Below, piece by piece: positions 52,230-61,705 of a stretch of DNA of 64,000 nt. The stretch is from DASVTU01 sp036387415 (GTDB lineage Bacteria; Acidobacteriota; Blastocatellia; Pyrinomonadales; Pyrinomonadaceae). Positions within the stretch are counted from its first letter, which is position 1, and every line of letters starts with the position of its first letter. The notes beneath the pieces are model-generated. The model did no database searches, was not told the DNA's origin, and saw only the letters and a program-made list of their open reading frames with translations. The DNA lies in the NCBI GenBank assembly GCA_036387415.1, contig DASVTU010000023.1, positions 1-64,000 on the forward strand, read 5' to 3'. The position numbers and the translations under genes are program-made.

Positions 52230-52240
52230 GCTTAAATCAT

Positions 52241-52310
52241 AAATGATAAAGAACGAACGCGAAACGATGAATTGGAGGTTTTGTTTTATCATCGTTTCGT
52301 GTTCATTTTT
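52241..52310. repeat. Degenerate heptamer-periodic inverted repeat, aaacgat class
   Basis: The left arm reads aaatgat, aaagaac, gaacgcg, aaacgat. Right arm 52289-52310 reads in reverse complement as aaaaatgaacacgaaacgat. The two arms share the same units with an indel. It lies between icd and purE on the same strand. Confidence 0.6.
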
Positions 52311-52325
52311 CAGCGACGAAGCAAT

Positions 52326-53798
52326 CTATAACGAGTAGGCGCGTTGGCCGTCGAAGTTGCAGAGGTTTTCGGTTTTGATGAAGTCGAAACCGTGTTGGGC
52401 GAGGCGTGTGAGCAGGGATGCAATCTGCGCGTGGGTGATGGTTGCGCCGTCGGCGTCGGCGACGAAGCGGCAACTCCAATGGTCTGAGCAGAAGGTTTCG
52501 GTGTTGCCGCCCGGCCAGACTTTGACGCCGCGATTGCTGATGAGAGTCAACTTCAAGCCGTCGCCGCCGAGCTTGGTGAGTGCGTCGGCTAAATCGTTGG
52601 GCGCGCCCTGCGACCAATGGAGAAAGACATCGACGCCGACCGTCTCTTTGTTGGCGGCGGGGCGTGCAGTTGTCGTCGTCGCTGCGAGCGGTTGTGAAGT
52701 CGCTGCCGATGCGGCGTCGCCGTTGCTGTCGGTCGCTTTGTAGGTGACGGCTTTGAGGGTTTCGGGTTTTTGTCCGAGACGTGAGGCGACGGCTTCAGCG
52801 AATTCGCGTGTGCCGACCTTTTCGCGGCTGACGCCTTCGACGTAGATGTCGTAGGTGTGGACGCCTTCTTCGATGGTGCGAAGCCATGCGTTGTGGACGC
52901 GTTCGGCAATCTCCGTCTGGTTGATGTGGATGAGCATCAGAACTGCACCGAGAAGCAGGGCGGAAGGGTTCGCCAGATTTTGTCCGGCGCGACGCGGCGC
53001 GGAACCATGAATCGCTTCAAACATGGCGAAGTTTTCGCCGATGTTGGCGGAACCAGCGAGGCCGACCGAGCCTGCGATTTGCGCGGCCACGTCGGAGAGG
53101 ATGTCGCCGTAGAGATTCGGCATGACCACCACATCGAAGGCCGTGGGCGTGTCGGCGAGTTTGGCCGCGCCGATGTCTACAATCCAGTGCTCCTTTTCGA
53201 TGTCGTCGTAAGCCGCGCCGATTTCGTCGAAGACTTTGTGAAAGAGTCCGTCGGTAAGCTTCATGATGTTGTCTTTGGTGAAGCATGTGACTTTTTTGCG
53301 ATTGTGGCGGCGCGCGTATTCAAAAGCGTAGCGGACGATTTTTTCGCAACCCGGACGGCTGATGAGTTTCAGACATTGGACGACCTGATCGGTCTGTTGA
53401 TGCTCGATGCCCGCGTAGAGGTCTTCCTCGTTTTCGCGGACGATGACGACATCCATGCCCGGATGCTTGGTATCAACAAACGGATGATACGAGACGCACG
53501 GACGTACGTTGGCATAGAGTCCGAGCGTCTTGCGGACGGCGACGTTGAGGCTCTTGTATCCGCCGCCCTGCGGCGTCGTGATGGGCGCTTTGAGGAAGAC
53601 GCGCGTGCGGCGCAGAGAGTCCCACGCGCTGTCGGCGATGCCTGCCGCGTTTCCCGCCAGATAAACTTTTTCGCCGATGTCGATGTTTTCGATTTCAATC
53701 TGCGCGCCCGCTGCTTCGAGGACGTGGAGCGTGGCGGCCATGATTTCGGGGCCGATGCCGTCGCCGTGTGCGACGGTGATGGGAACGGGATTCGCCAT
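52326..53798 (-). CDS. icd: Isocitrate dehydrogenase, Thermus/Rickettsia-type (long form)
   Basis: A 490-residue beta-decarboxylating dehydrogenase converting isocitrate to 2-oxoglutarate. The core matches the isocitrate/isopropylmalate family: HGDGIGPEIM, VFLKAPITTPQGGGYKSLNVAVRKTLGLYANVRP, IVRENEEDLYAGIEH, the YDDIEKEHWIVDIGAAKL block, MPNLYGDILSDVAAQIAGSVGLAGSANIG and FEAIHGSAPRRAGQNLANPSALL. A C-terminal domain of about 110 residues (GVDVFLHWSQGAPNDLADAL ... FDGQRAY), linked by a Thr/Ala-rich hinge, marks the long Thermus-like subtype, usually NADP-dependent. With fumC and korAB it covers parts of the TCA cycle. Confidence 0.93.
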   Translation of the reverse strand: MANPVPITVAHGDGIGPEIMAATLHVLEAAGAQIEIENIDIGEKVYLAGNAAGIADSAWDSLRRTRVFLKAPITTPQGGGYKSLNVAVRKTLGLYANVRPCVSYHPFVDTKHPGMDVVIVRENEEDLYAGIEHQQTDQVVQCLKLISRPGCEKIVRYAFEYARRHNRKKVTCFTKDNIMKLTDGLFHKVFDEIGAAYDDIEKEHWIVDIGAAKLADTPTAFDVVVMPNLYGDILSDVAAQIAGSVGLAGSANIGENFAMFEAIHGSAPRRAGQNLANPSALLLGAVLMLIHINQTEIAERVHNAWLRTIEEGVHTYDIYVEGVSREKVGTREFAEAVASRLGQKPETLKAVTYKATDSNGDAASAATSQPLAATTTTARPAANKETVGVDVFLHWSQGAPNDLADALTKLGGDGLKLTLISNRGVKVWPGGNTETFCSDHWSCRFVADADGATITHAQIASLLTRLAQHGFDFIKTENLCNFDGQRAYSL

Positions 53799-53918
53799 GA
53801 TGAAAATGTGCCTTTCGATATTTGAGATACTCGTCGCCGCCAGCCGCGTCTGTTTCAGTTTTGCGCGGTCGCGTCAACTGCTCGAAAAAGTGTCCGGCAG
53901 ATATAACACTGCGTCGGG

Positions 53919-53993
53919 CAAAAGTAAAAAGGTAAAAGGCGAAAGGCAAAAGGAGAAAAGATGACTTCCGATACTTTTCCTTTCGCTTTTGCG
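53919..53993. repeat. Heptamer-periodic inverted repeat, taaaagg class
   Basis: Left-arm units are aaaaagg, taaaagg, cgaaagg, caaaagg, agaaaag. Right arm 53974-53993 is cttttcctttcgcttttgcg. It lies between divergent genes, upstream of icd. Confidence 0.7.
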
Positions 53994-54314
53994 TTGAAAG
54001 AAAAAGCTTGCCTGCTGCGACGAGAAACACTATTCTGTCGTCACCCCACGAACACCGCGTCTCCTAACCGCAAAGAACCTTTGCAGGTTTCGTTCAGCCA
54101 TTCCCCCAATCTGAAAAAAGGCGACCTTTGATTTTCGCGTGCGTGCGCGTCGGCAATCTCCCGCGAGATTTGTCTACGGCGCTTGCACGCCCGTCGAGAC
54201 TTGCTCCATCGCGTCGTCTGCGACCGGACGCGTGTCGTGAGACGGCGGTGTCCCAACAGAAGGAATCGCCCGTTGCCTGAACGGGCGCGGAAACGAATTA
54301 GAGGGGGAAGACAG
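53994..54314 (+). promoter_or_regulatory. Leader of the delta-60 repeat gene with two hairpins
   Basis: aatctc/gagatt at 54155-54170 and a perfect 8-bp stem cgcccgtt/aacgggcg at 54267-54287 (loop gcctg) lie upstream of GAGGGGG and ATG 54315. These may be leader structures. No known riboswitch was recognised. Confidence 0.35.
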
Positions 54315-56009
54315 ATGAATAACTTGCTGAACCAAACGGAGTATCTCCCGTGTGTGAAATCAACGCCGGAGAGACGGCGACGACGCGCGTCTCTGCTACA
54401 CGGCGTGCGCGTGTTGCTTTTGATGTTGGCGGCGGCGTTGTTGGTGTCGGTTGTCGGTTTTGAAAACCGCGTCGCGGCGCAGAGACAGTATGCGACGGCG
54501 ACCTCCTCTCCCTCGCCGACTCCCGTACCGCCCACACCGACGCCCACGCCGACGCCCGTTCAGACTGGCCCCGGCGGCCTCGATGCCTCCTTCGGCGTCG
54601 AAGGACGGCAGATTGTTCATTTCATCAACCGTCAGGCGCGTTTCGGCGCGATAGATAGAGCGCATCCGCAGGCGGTCGTCGTGCAGCCGGACGGCAAGAT
54701 TGTGGTCGCCGGTTATGCCTATATTGATTTCACCGACGCGGCTTTCGCCCTCGCGCGCTTTAACCCCGACGGCAGTTTCGACCAGACTTTCGGCACGGGT
54801 GGAGTCGTCACGACGCACCTGTCCAAGAACGACGAGGCTTACGCGCTCGCCCTCCAACCCGACGGCAAAATCGTCGCCGCTGGTTCATCCTATACCTGTC
54901 CCGACACCCTCCCCTGCTACGATTTCGCGCTGGTGCGCTACAACCCCGACGGCACGCTCGACCCGACGTTCGACGGCGACGGCAAAGTCACGACCGCCTT
55001 CGGCAGCCCGGAACTCGCGGAAGAGGCACACGAAGTGCTCATCCAGCCGGACGGCAAGATTGTCGCCGTCGGCCTACAGGTCAACGATAAGTTTGCGCTC
55101 GCGCGCTACAACCCCAATGGCAGCCTCGACGAGACATTTGGCGACGGCGGTCGCGTCCTGACCAACTTCGGCAGCGCACGCAGCCTCGCCTTCGCCGCCG
55201 TGCTCCAACCCGACGGCAAGATTGTTGCGGCGGGCGACGCCTTCGTCCCCGGCACCAGCAGCGACTTCGCACTCGCGCGTTACAACACCGACGGCTCGCT
55301 CGACCCGACTTTCGGCGTCGGCGGTAAAGTCACGACCGACTTCAACCGCACCTTTGAAGATTTCGCGCGCGCACTGATTCTTCAACCAGACGGCAAGATT
55401 GTTGCTGGCGGATGGTCGAACGAAAACTGCGTCACGTGCGGCGGGGATGGCGACTCCGCGCTCGCACGCTACAACCCCGACGGCACGTTGGATTTAACTT
55501 TCGGCGTCGGCGGGCGGGTCACGGTTGATTTCGCACCCGAACAGACCGACCAGATTTGGGGTCTCGCGCTGCAAGCCAACGGAAAAATCGTCTCAAACGG
55601 TTCCGGCCCGACCGTCCCCGCTACCGGCGGCTCGCATTCCGAGATGGCCGTCGGACGTTTCACATCCAACGGCCAACTCGACCCCACCTTCGGCGAGGGC
55701 GGCAGAGTGCTCATTGATTTCGGCATCTTCAACCCGCCCACCGCGCCAACCTACGGCTCAGGTTTCACAGGCGACTCAGGGATGGCCGTCACGATTCAAC
55801 CCGACGGAAAAATCGTCGCCGTCGGCTACGTCGTCTTCGGTCGTCACCGTCACGACTTCGGCATCGCGCGTCTCAACGGCGACCCACGACGCGCGCCGCC
55901 GCCACCGCCGGGGCCACCCACGCCGCCGCGCAACAACGAAATACCACCCGGCGACCCGCCTCCGTCGGACATCGAACCCGCGCCGACCGAAGAGACGCCG
56001 CCGCATTAA
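54315..56009 (+). CDS. Exported delta-60 repeat protein
   Basis: A 564-residue protein starting at ATG 54315 (GAGGGGG upstream). A signal peptide of about 50 residues with a long basic n-region (RRRRRASLLHGVRVLLLMLAA) leads to a Pro/Thr linker. Seven repeats of the delta-60 type follow, each built on QPDGKIVVAG ... FALARYNPDGSLDPTFGVGGKV. The C-terminus is Pro-rich. Such repeats form a beta-propeller-like secreted or surface protein in Acidobacteria and myxobacteria; no activity is known. A terminator follows. Confidence 0.88.
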   Translation: MNNLLNQTEYLPCVKSTPERRRRRASLLHGVRVLLLMLAAALLVSVVGFENRVAAQRQYATATSSPSPTPVPPTPTPTPTPVQTGPGGLDASFGVEGRQIVHFINRQARFGAIDRAHPQAVVVQPDGKIVVAGYAYIDFTDAAFALARFNPDGSFDQTFGTGGVVTTHLSKNDEAYALALQPDGKIVAAGSSYTCPDTLPCYDFALVRYNPDGTLDPTFDGDGKVTTAFGSPELAEEAHEVLIQPDGKIVAVGLQVNDKFALARYNPNGSLDETFGDGGRVLTNFGSARSLAFAAVLQPDGKIVAAGDAFVPGTSSDFALARYNTDGSLDPTFGVGGKVTTDFNRTFEDFARALILQPDGKIVAGGWSNENCVTCGGDGDSALARYNPDGTLDLTFGVGGRVTVDFAPEQTDQIWGLALQANGKIVSNGSGPTVPATGGSHSEMAVGRFTSNGQLDPTFGEGGRVLIDFGIFNPPTAPTYGSGFTGDSGMAVTIQPDGKIVAVGYVVFGRHRHDFGIARLNGDPRRAPPPPPGPPTPPRNNEIPPGDPPPSDIEPAPTEETPPH

Positions 56010-56058
56010 TCAGGCGCAACACGTACGACACGACGGACGGCAAGCGACACGCGAAAGA

Positions 56059-56088
56059 GAAGGGCAGCCCCACAGGAAGGGCTGCCCT
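56059..56088 (+). terminator. Intrinsic terminator after the delta-60 gene
   Basis: Stem aagggcagccc (56059-56069) pairs with gggctgccctt (56078-56088) around an 8-nt loop, followed by TCTTC. The stem core is the same as that after the Oar gene at 38898-38923. It lies between convergent genes. Confidence 0.85.
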
Positions 56089-56183
56089 TTCTTCGTCTCG
56101 TTCAAATGCTCGGAGTGATGAAAGCGTCGCTGTTGCTTGATGCTTATCGCATGTCGATGCACGCTCTCGTCCGTCGTGCACTC

Positions 56184-57350
56184 TCACTGCGTCTTTTCTG
56201 AACGTTGCTTGATGGCCTCTGCGCGACGCTTTTCGAGAGCCGTCTGCATCGACGGGTTAAGTTTCAGGAGTTGGTCGAAATCCTTCTGCGCGTCGGCGTC
56301 TCTGCCCATCAGCAGAAGCGTCAGGCCGCGCTCAAGATAGTTGAAGGCCGACTGCGGCTGTATCTCGATGGCTTTGTTGAAATCTGCGAGCGCGGCCTTC
56401 AAATCTCCTTGCTCGCGCCATCCATAGCCGCGATTGAAATACATCACGAATTCGTCAGGGTTTATCTCAATAGCTTTGTTGTAATCTTTGAGAGCGGCAT
56501 CCCACTGACCGCGCTTGCCGAGAATCCTCGCGCGACCGCCGTACGCCGCCGCCACGTTCATTGTATTCTCAATCTGCTCAACAGACTCTAACGACCCCGG
56601 ATTGATGTGCTTCACGACGACTTCGTGCGTACTTATCTTTTCCTTCTTCTGCCCTGACGCTTGACCTTGAGCAGTGGTCTCCGGCGTGACAATCGTCGGC
56701 GACCTCATATCGAAGACGGGAGCCTTCGTGGCCGGCTTTCCTTCCTTCTTTCTCTCCTGCGCTTGTTGCTCATACTGTTCGATGACGTAGCCGTAGTCAG
56801 CCAGCGCGCCGTCTTCGTCTTTGGCATACATGCGCGCGGTGGCGCGTCCGTTGTAAGACCCGACGCGTTTCGGGTTCAGCGAAATAGCGGCGCTGAAATC
56901 CTGAATCGCGCCTTCGACATCGTTCGTCATCATCTTGATTTGCGCGCGCGCCGCGTAGATTTCATCGCTCCTGTGACCTCTGCCGATGGCATTGTTGAAG
57001 TCTTCGAGCGCACCATCCATGTTGTTTTTCATCATACGCATGCGCCCGCGCTGCACGTATGCCTGAACCAACTCGGGGTTGAGTTCGATGGCTTTACTGA
57101 TGTCAGCCAACGCCGCATCGACTCGTCCCTTCATCATCTGCAAGTTGCTGCGGTGAGTGTAGGCATCGACGTAATCTGGCTTGAGCGCGATGGCTCTGTC
57201 GGCGTCGGCAATCGCGCCGTCCAAATCACGCTCGGTCAGGCGCGTGAAACTGCGCTGGTGGAATTCTTCGGCGGTGCTCTGAGCGTAGACGCTCGCTCCG
57301 GCCAGCGACAGCAACACGCAAAATGTTATCAGCGAGGCAACTTTCTTCAT
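56184..57350 (-). CDS. Exported TPR-repeat protein
   Basis: A 388-residue protein starting at ATG 57350 with GGAGG 4 nt upstream. A signal peptide (MKKVASLITFCVLLSLAGASVYAQ) is followed by about eight TPR motifs, such as DLDGAIADADRAIALKPDYVDAYTHRS and RDADAQKDFDQLLKLNPSMQTA. A Lys/Thr/Gln-rich insert (about residues 205-260) splits the array. It probably mediates protein-protein contacts in the periplasm. Neighbouring genes give no specific partner. Confidence 0.88.
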   Translation of the reverse strand: MKKVASLITFCVLLSLAGASVYAQSTAEEFHQRSFTRLTERDLDGAIADADRAIALKPDYVDAYTHRSNLQMMKGRVDAALADISKAIELNPELVQAYVQRGRMRMMKNNMDGALEDFNNAIGRGHRSDEIYAARAQIKMMTNDVEGAIQDFSAAISLNPKRVGSYNGRATARMYAKDEDGALADYGYVIEQYEQQAQERKKEGKPATKAPVFDMRSPTIVTPETTAQGQASGQKKEKISTHEVVVKHINPGSLESVEQIENTMNVAAAYGGRARILGKRGQWDAALKDYNKAIEINPDEFVMYFNRGYGWREQGDLKAALADFNKAIEIQPQSAFNYLERGLTLLLMGRDADAQKDFDQLLKLNPSMQTALEKRRAEAIKQRSEKTQ

Positions 57351-57444
57351 GCGTCCTCCAATGGATTTTGAGTCGGCGGCGCGATGAATTCGCACGCAAG
57401 AGGCAATCGACACACGCAGTATAACACTCAACCCTCGACGCCTA

Positions 57445-57522
57445 AAAAAGGGTAAAAGGCTAAAGGGAAGAAAGAATGCTCGTTGTCTTCTTCCTTTTTA
57501 CCTTTCACCCTTTGCCCTTTGT
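57445..57522. repeat. Heptamer-periodic inverted repeat, taaaagg class
   Basis: The left arm reads aaaaagg, gtaaaag, gctaaag, ggaag. The right arm about 57490-57520 reads cttcctttttacctttcacc. It lies between two genes on the same strand, downstream of the helicase gene. Confidence 0.65.
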
Positions 57523-57524
57523 TT

Positions 57525-60500
57525 TTAGACGGCGCGCACAGCGACGTGATGGCCGCCGACTTCGCCTTGCCAGAGAGTACGCGCGCTCGATTCGTGGCGC
57601 AGGTGTTTCCAGAGCGCGCCGCGTTCGTATTCATCGAGGTCGCCGGGAATCAAATCGAAGACGGCGCGCGAGGCGACCACAATCAACTTTCTTTTCGGAC
57701 GCGAAACGGCGACGGTCAAACGTCGTGGCTCAAGCAGAAAGCCGCTCTCGCCTTCGGCAAACTCGCGGTCGGAGACGGTGGCCGAGAGGATAATGAGGTC
57801 GCGTTCGCCGCCCTGAAAGCGTTCCACCGTATCAATCGCCTCGCGGTACGCGGGCAGACGCGCGGCCAGCAGCGCCTTCTGCGCGCGATGCGGCACGACG
57901 ATGCCAAGCCCCTTGCGCGCGTCGAGATTGAGCGGCGCAACCGCCGCCACCAACGCTTCAATCAGCGTCGCTTCAAACTCGTTCGACTGCTGCGACGCTG
58001 ACTCATCGTGTTCGACAACGACGAGCGAGTGTTCAGGCGCGAGCGCGGCGGCGAGCCAGCCGTCGAGTCCGACGGTTGCGCCCAGTCGCACGCGATTGGC
58101 GGAGCGAAAGTCGATGTCGTCCGCCGCGTAGATGTGTCGGCGGAGGAAATCGGCAATCTCGGAAGGGATGCGAAACGATTCATCGAGCGCGGCGCGCGTG
58201 AAGCCGAGTTCGCGCAGATACTCGAAGATGGAGAGGTGCGGGCGCGTGTGTTCGAGTTGGCGGCGACTGTCTCTATCCCACGCGTGCGCGAGGATGGGCG
58301 GCATCTGTCTGTGGTCGCCGACGGCGATGAATTGTCCGTCCCGACGCAGGAATGCCGCCGCCGTGATGGCCTCGGCCAGCCCCATCTGCGATGCTTCGTC
58401 AACCACAACGAGGTCGAAATATTCGCCAGTCCAATCGACCGCACGCCCTTTCGCGGCACCCTTCTTGACGAGACGATACAGACCGCCCGGCGTGCCCCCG
58501 ACGACTAACAAACGCGCCGCAATCAACTCGCTCCATTGCTCGCCCGCCGTCTGTTCATCCGTGCCGTCGGGCACCAAAGCCTCGACGCCCTGCGGCACAC
58601 TGTCGCCCGCATCGTTACAGACCTTTGCCAGTTTCAAATCCTTGAGCGGAGCTAGGAGCGCAGACTGTGTGCCGTGCGCGCGTGTGAGTTCATCGCGTCG
58701 TCGCGCAACGCTCGCCAACGCAATCTCGACCGCCGCGTGCGTCTTCGCCAACACCGCGACGCGAAAGGGACGCGCTTCGGTCGCCTGCGCGAGTGCGCGC
58801 GCGAGAATGGCGTAGCCGAGCGTGTGGCTCTTGCCCGTGCCGGGCGGCCCCTGCACGACGAGCACGCGGTCTGTCAGATGTTCGCCGACGATGCGACGCT
58901 GCGCCTCCGTCAAACCGTCTGGCGATTGCGCCTGCGCCGCCATCTCCGCCACTTCTCTCGCATCGCGCAGACGTTTGGGACGCACCATACGCGGCTCCTT
59001 TGCCTCCGACGGACGCGACAACCACGCATACAAAACATTCGACGCGGCATGTCGGCAGGCTTCGAGAAACTTGTCGGAGTTGAGGTCGTCGGCCATCTCA
59101 TCGACGGTGTAGACCGCGCCCGCAACGGGCGTGAAGATGCGATGCGAATAACGAAACGGAGAGTTCTTGAAATTCATCGACAACAGACGCAGCACCATCC
59201 GTCCATCATCTACTTCTTCAACCGTCGCCAGCCGACCGCGCACCAACTGCGACGCCGCCAGCGGCCTCCGCTCCGCGTCCATCAACGGATTAAGAACCAC
59301 CCAATCGCCTGCACGGATGCGGAGCGGAGAGGCCGCAGGTGCTGCGCCCACGTCTGATGCGTTTTCGTCGCCGCCTGACAGACCGGCGTTGCCATCGTCT
59401 GACGACTCGTCATCGCCTGTGCTTGTCGTCGGGTTGCCGTCCGCATCGACGAAGCGAAACCACGCGCGTTCTTCGCGGTCGTCGTTTCGCTCGTAACGCT
59501 CGCAGAGGAGAATGGCGGTGCGCCCCGTCTCGGCTCGTTCGCGCGGCGCGAGCGAGAGATGCAGCAGACGCTCTTGAAATGAAGCGTGATGTTCGAGCAA
59601 GAGAAAATCTTCAAGCGAACGATGAAGTGGAATCTCTTGTGGCTCGGTCGTGGCCTGGTCGAGACGCGAGAGGTCAAGCGCCTCTTTTTCGACGCGCTTG
59701 TTTCTGTACGCGAAGCTCTCTTCGATGTGACGCAGAGCACGCGTGCGACGGACGGCGAAGGCGCGAATCTGTTCGACTGTGACGCCCGCGAAGCCGCGCA
59801 GTTGCGCTCGCTCATGCTCGGTCGCCGCAGACGTTTCGCGCATGCGTCCCCACGCCGCGTAAGCATATTCGAGCGGAATCTCCGCGCCGAAACGCGCCGC
59901 CGCTTCGATGTTCAGAGTTTGCCCCGGCGTCGCTGTTGCTTCGCGCGGCTGTCTGAGTTCGCCCGTCGCCGCATCGCGCACGAAGGCGCGTCGGTTGTCG
60001 AAGACGCGCGCACGGAAAACCTTTTGAAAATCCGTCTCACCGTCCGCCCAGACGAAGCCGAGACCGCTCGCCACTTCGTAGAGATTCTGGCAGACGGGCG
60101 CGAGGTTGAGACGCGCGCGCACTTCGTCGCTTAGAAAAGAGAGCATGCCCTGCGAGAGCGCGGGCGAGGATGTCAATAAATCGTAGAAGGCCGGAATCGC
60201 GCAGAGCGCGTCGAAGTGGCGACGCAAGGCGTTCAAGAGCGCGCTCTCGCCGCGCCGCCCGTAGAGATAAATGTGAATGGGCGCGTGAGTCGAATCGGCG
60301 GCGCGTGCGACCGCCGCGAGTAGTTGCTCCATCCATGCGACGAGCAGACGGCGTTCCGCCGCGCCGTCCTGTTCGTCGGGCGCATCCGCCGTCATCTCAA
60401 CCACATCGCTCGCACCGCGCGGCCCCGCGACGTGTGCCGCCACCAGATACAGACGGTCGGCCAGATAATCGCGTTGCGCGTCGATGAAGATGCGTACGAG

Positions 60501-61577
60501 GTCTGGATACTTCGAGTGGTCTGGAAGCGAGCCGTAGTCCGCGCCGGAGAGAAACGGACGAGCCGTAATGCGACGGTCGAAACGCGACAGTGCGGCGCGT
60601 GCGCGCTCGGCTAACACGGGCAGGCGACTGCCGAGCGGCCAACGCGCACCGATGCGTCTCACTTCCGCTTCGCGCCCCTGTGCGGGTTGCATCGCGCCGC
60701 GCCCGGCGTAGTCCATCAACGCGGCGAGCGCGCGCGCCGTCTTGACGCCTTCGGATTGAAGCGCGCGTTTCTCGGAAATCGTGAGCAGTGGAACGAGCGA
60801 GAGGTCTTCACGCTCGGCGGTATCCGTGAAGCAGAGGACGTTGTAGGGGCAGCCGTCGCACGCAGGACGCAGATGATAACGTGCGTCGAGAAACGTCGTG
60901 CGCGCGGCGCGTGCCACGTCGGACGATGGCGCGGCGACGAGTTGTTCAATCTCGTCGTGGTAGAGTGTGAGGTCGAAGGAGGCGAGGCCGTCGGGCGTCC
61001 ACTCGGAATCGCGCGCGGCAATCGCTCCGCGTATTTCATCAGCCGTCTGAAGTCCCGCCGCGCGGATGGTCTCCGCGAGCAGGCGGACGTAGAAAGCGAC
61101 TTGCAGACGAAACCCGACCGTCTCGCGCCGACTCGCTTTGATGTCAATCACCCTCGCATGAATCTCGCCTTGTGCGTCGCGCACGATTTCGATGAGGTCT
61201 GCGCGTCCCTCGCAACTCCAACCGCCGATGTGCCCGCGCAAACTGGGTTGATAGTAAAACGTGCGTCCATCGCGTTGCTCCTTGAGCCGCGCGACGAGGG
61301 CATCGAAAGACGTGTTGGTCAAATCGACGACGCGCTCCGTCCGGCTCAACTCCTCGACCATGACGCGCTCAAAGTCTAAACCCACGCCCGACAGAAGCGG
61401 CGAGAGTGGTTCGATTTCTATCCCGTAACGCGTGAGTAGGGTTTTACATTCGGAAGGAAAAAGCGTGAACCGCAAATGACGCTCGCAACGCCCGCGCGCC
61501 ACATACTGCGCGAGTCGTTGCGCCGAGAGCGTGCGCTCTGTTTGAAAAGTAGGTGCAGGGCTGTCAGTGCGAGGCAT
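57525..61577 (-). CDS. RecB-like (TM0106-type) nuclease fused to Upf1/Dna2-like superfamily 1 helicase
   Basis: A 1350-residue fusion. The N-terminal PD-(D/E)xK nuclease includes VIDIKASRRETVGFRLQVAFYV, and a cysteine cluster CDGCPYNVLC (near residue 245) suggests an Fe-S site as in Cas4/AddB. A middle region with an RNase H-like look and a beta-barrel linker follows. The helicase has Walker A GPPGTGKSHT (near 908), DEASQMGLAEAI (near 1059), VERFQGGERDLIILSATVSD and VAVSRPKRKLIVVAS. Such proteins process DNA ends or flaps or act in defence; a role here is not proven. It lies alone between heptamer repeats. Confidence 0.88.
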   Translation of the reverse strand: MPRTDSPAPTFQTERTLSAQRLAQYVARGRCERHLRFTLFPSECKTLLTRYGIEIEPLSPLLSGVGLDFERVMVEELSRTERVVDLTNTSFDALVARLKEQRDGRTFYYQPSLRGHIGGWSCEGRADLIEIVRDAQGEIHARVIDIKASRRETVGFRLQVAFYVRLLAETIRAAGLQTADEIRGAIAARDSEWTPDGLASFDLTLYHDEIEQLVAAPSSDVARAARTTFLDARYHLRPACDGCPYNVLCFTDTAEREDLSLVPLLTISEKRALQSEGVKTARALAALMDYAGRGAMQPAQGREAEVRRIGARWPLGSRLPVLAERARAALSRFDRRITARPFLSGADYGSLPDHSKYPDLVRIFIDAQRDYLADRLYLVAAHVAGPRGASDVVEMTADAPDEQDGAAERRLLVAWMEQLLAAVARAADSTHAPIHIYLYGRRGESALLNALRRHFDALCAIPAFYDLLTSSPALSQGMLSFLSDEVRARLNLAPVCQNLYEVASGLGFVWADGETDFQKVFRARVFDNRRAFVRDAATGELRQPREATATPGQTLNIEAAARFGAEIPLEYAYAAWGRMRETSAATEHERAQLRGFAGVTVEQIRAFAVRRTRALRHIEESFAYRNKRVEKEALDLSRLDQATTEPQEIPLHRSLEDFLLLEHHASFQERLLHLSLAPRERAETGRTAILLCERYERNDDREERAWFRFVDADGNPTTSTGDDESSDDGNAGLSGGDENASDVGAAPAASPLRIRAGDWVVLNPLMDAERRPLAASQLVRGRLATVEEVDDGRMVLRLLSMNFKNSPFRYSHRIFTPVAGAVYTVDEMADDLNSDKFLEACRHAASNVLYAWLSRPSEAKEPRMVRPKRLRDAREVAEMAAQAQSPDGLTEAQRRIVGEHLTDRVLVVQGPPGTGKSHTLGYAILARALAQATEARPFRVAVLAKTHAAVEIALASVARRRDELTRAHGTQSALLAPLKDLKLAKVCNDAGDSVPQGVEALVPDGTDEQTAGEQWSELIAARLLVVGGTPGGLYRLVKKGAAKGRAVDWTGEYFDLVVVDEASQMGLAEAITAAAFLRRDGQFIAVGDHRQMPPILAHAWDRDSRRQLEHTRPHLSIFEYLRELGFTRAALDESFRIPSEIADFLRRHIYAADDIDFRSANRVRLGATVGLDGWLAAALAPEHSLVVVEHDESASQQSNEFEATLIEALVAAVAPLNLDARKGLGIVVPHRAQKALLAARLPAYREAIDTVERFQGGERDLIILSATVSDREFAEGESGFLLEPRRLTVAVSRPKRKLIVVASRAVFDLIPGDLDEYERGALWKHLRHESSARTLWQGEVGGHHVAVRAV

Positions 61578-61583
61578 GATTCA

Positions 61584-61665
61584 ATTGCGGATTGCGGATT
61601 CGGGATTAAGAAGAACTGCGTCTATTTCTTGAAGCCGCAATCCGAAATCAGCATCCCGCATTCCG
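61584..61665. repeat. Heptamer-periodic inverted repeat, gattgcg class
   Basis: The left arm has attgcgg, attgcgg, attcggg. The right arm 61635-61665 is ccgcaatccgaaatcagcat and following. The unit gattgcg is identical to the tandem insertion in hyuB. It lies just upstream of the nuclease-helicase gene, between genes on the same strand. Confidence 0.7.
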
Positions 61666-61705
61666 TCGGTTTTTGATGGTTTTTGACGCGTTTCGTCGGG
61701 TCGAA

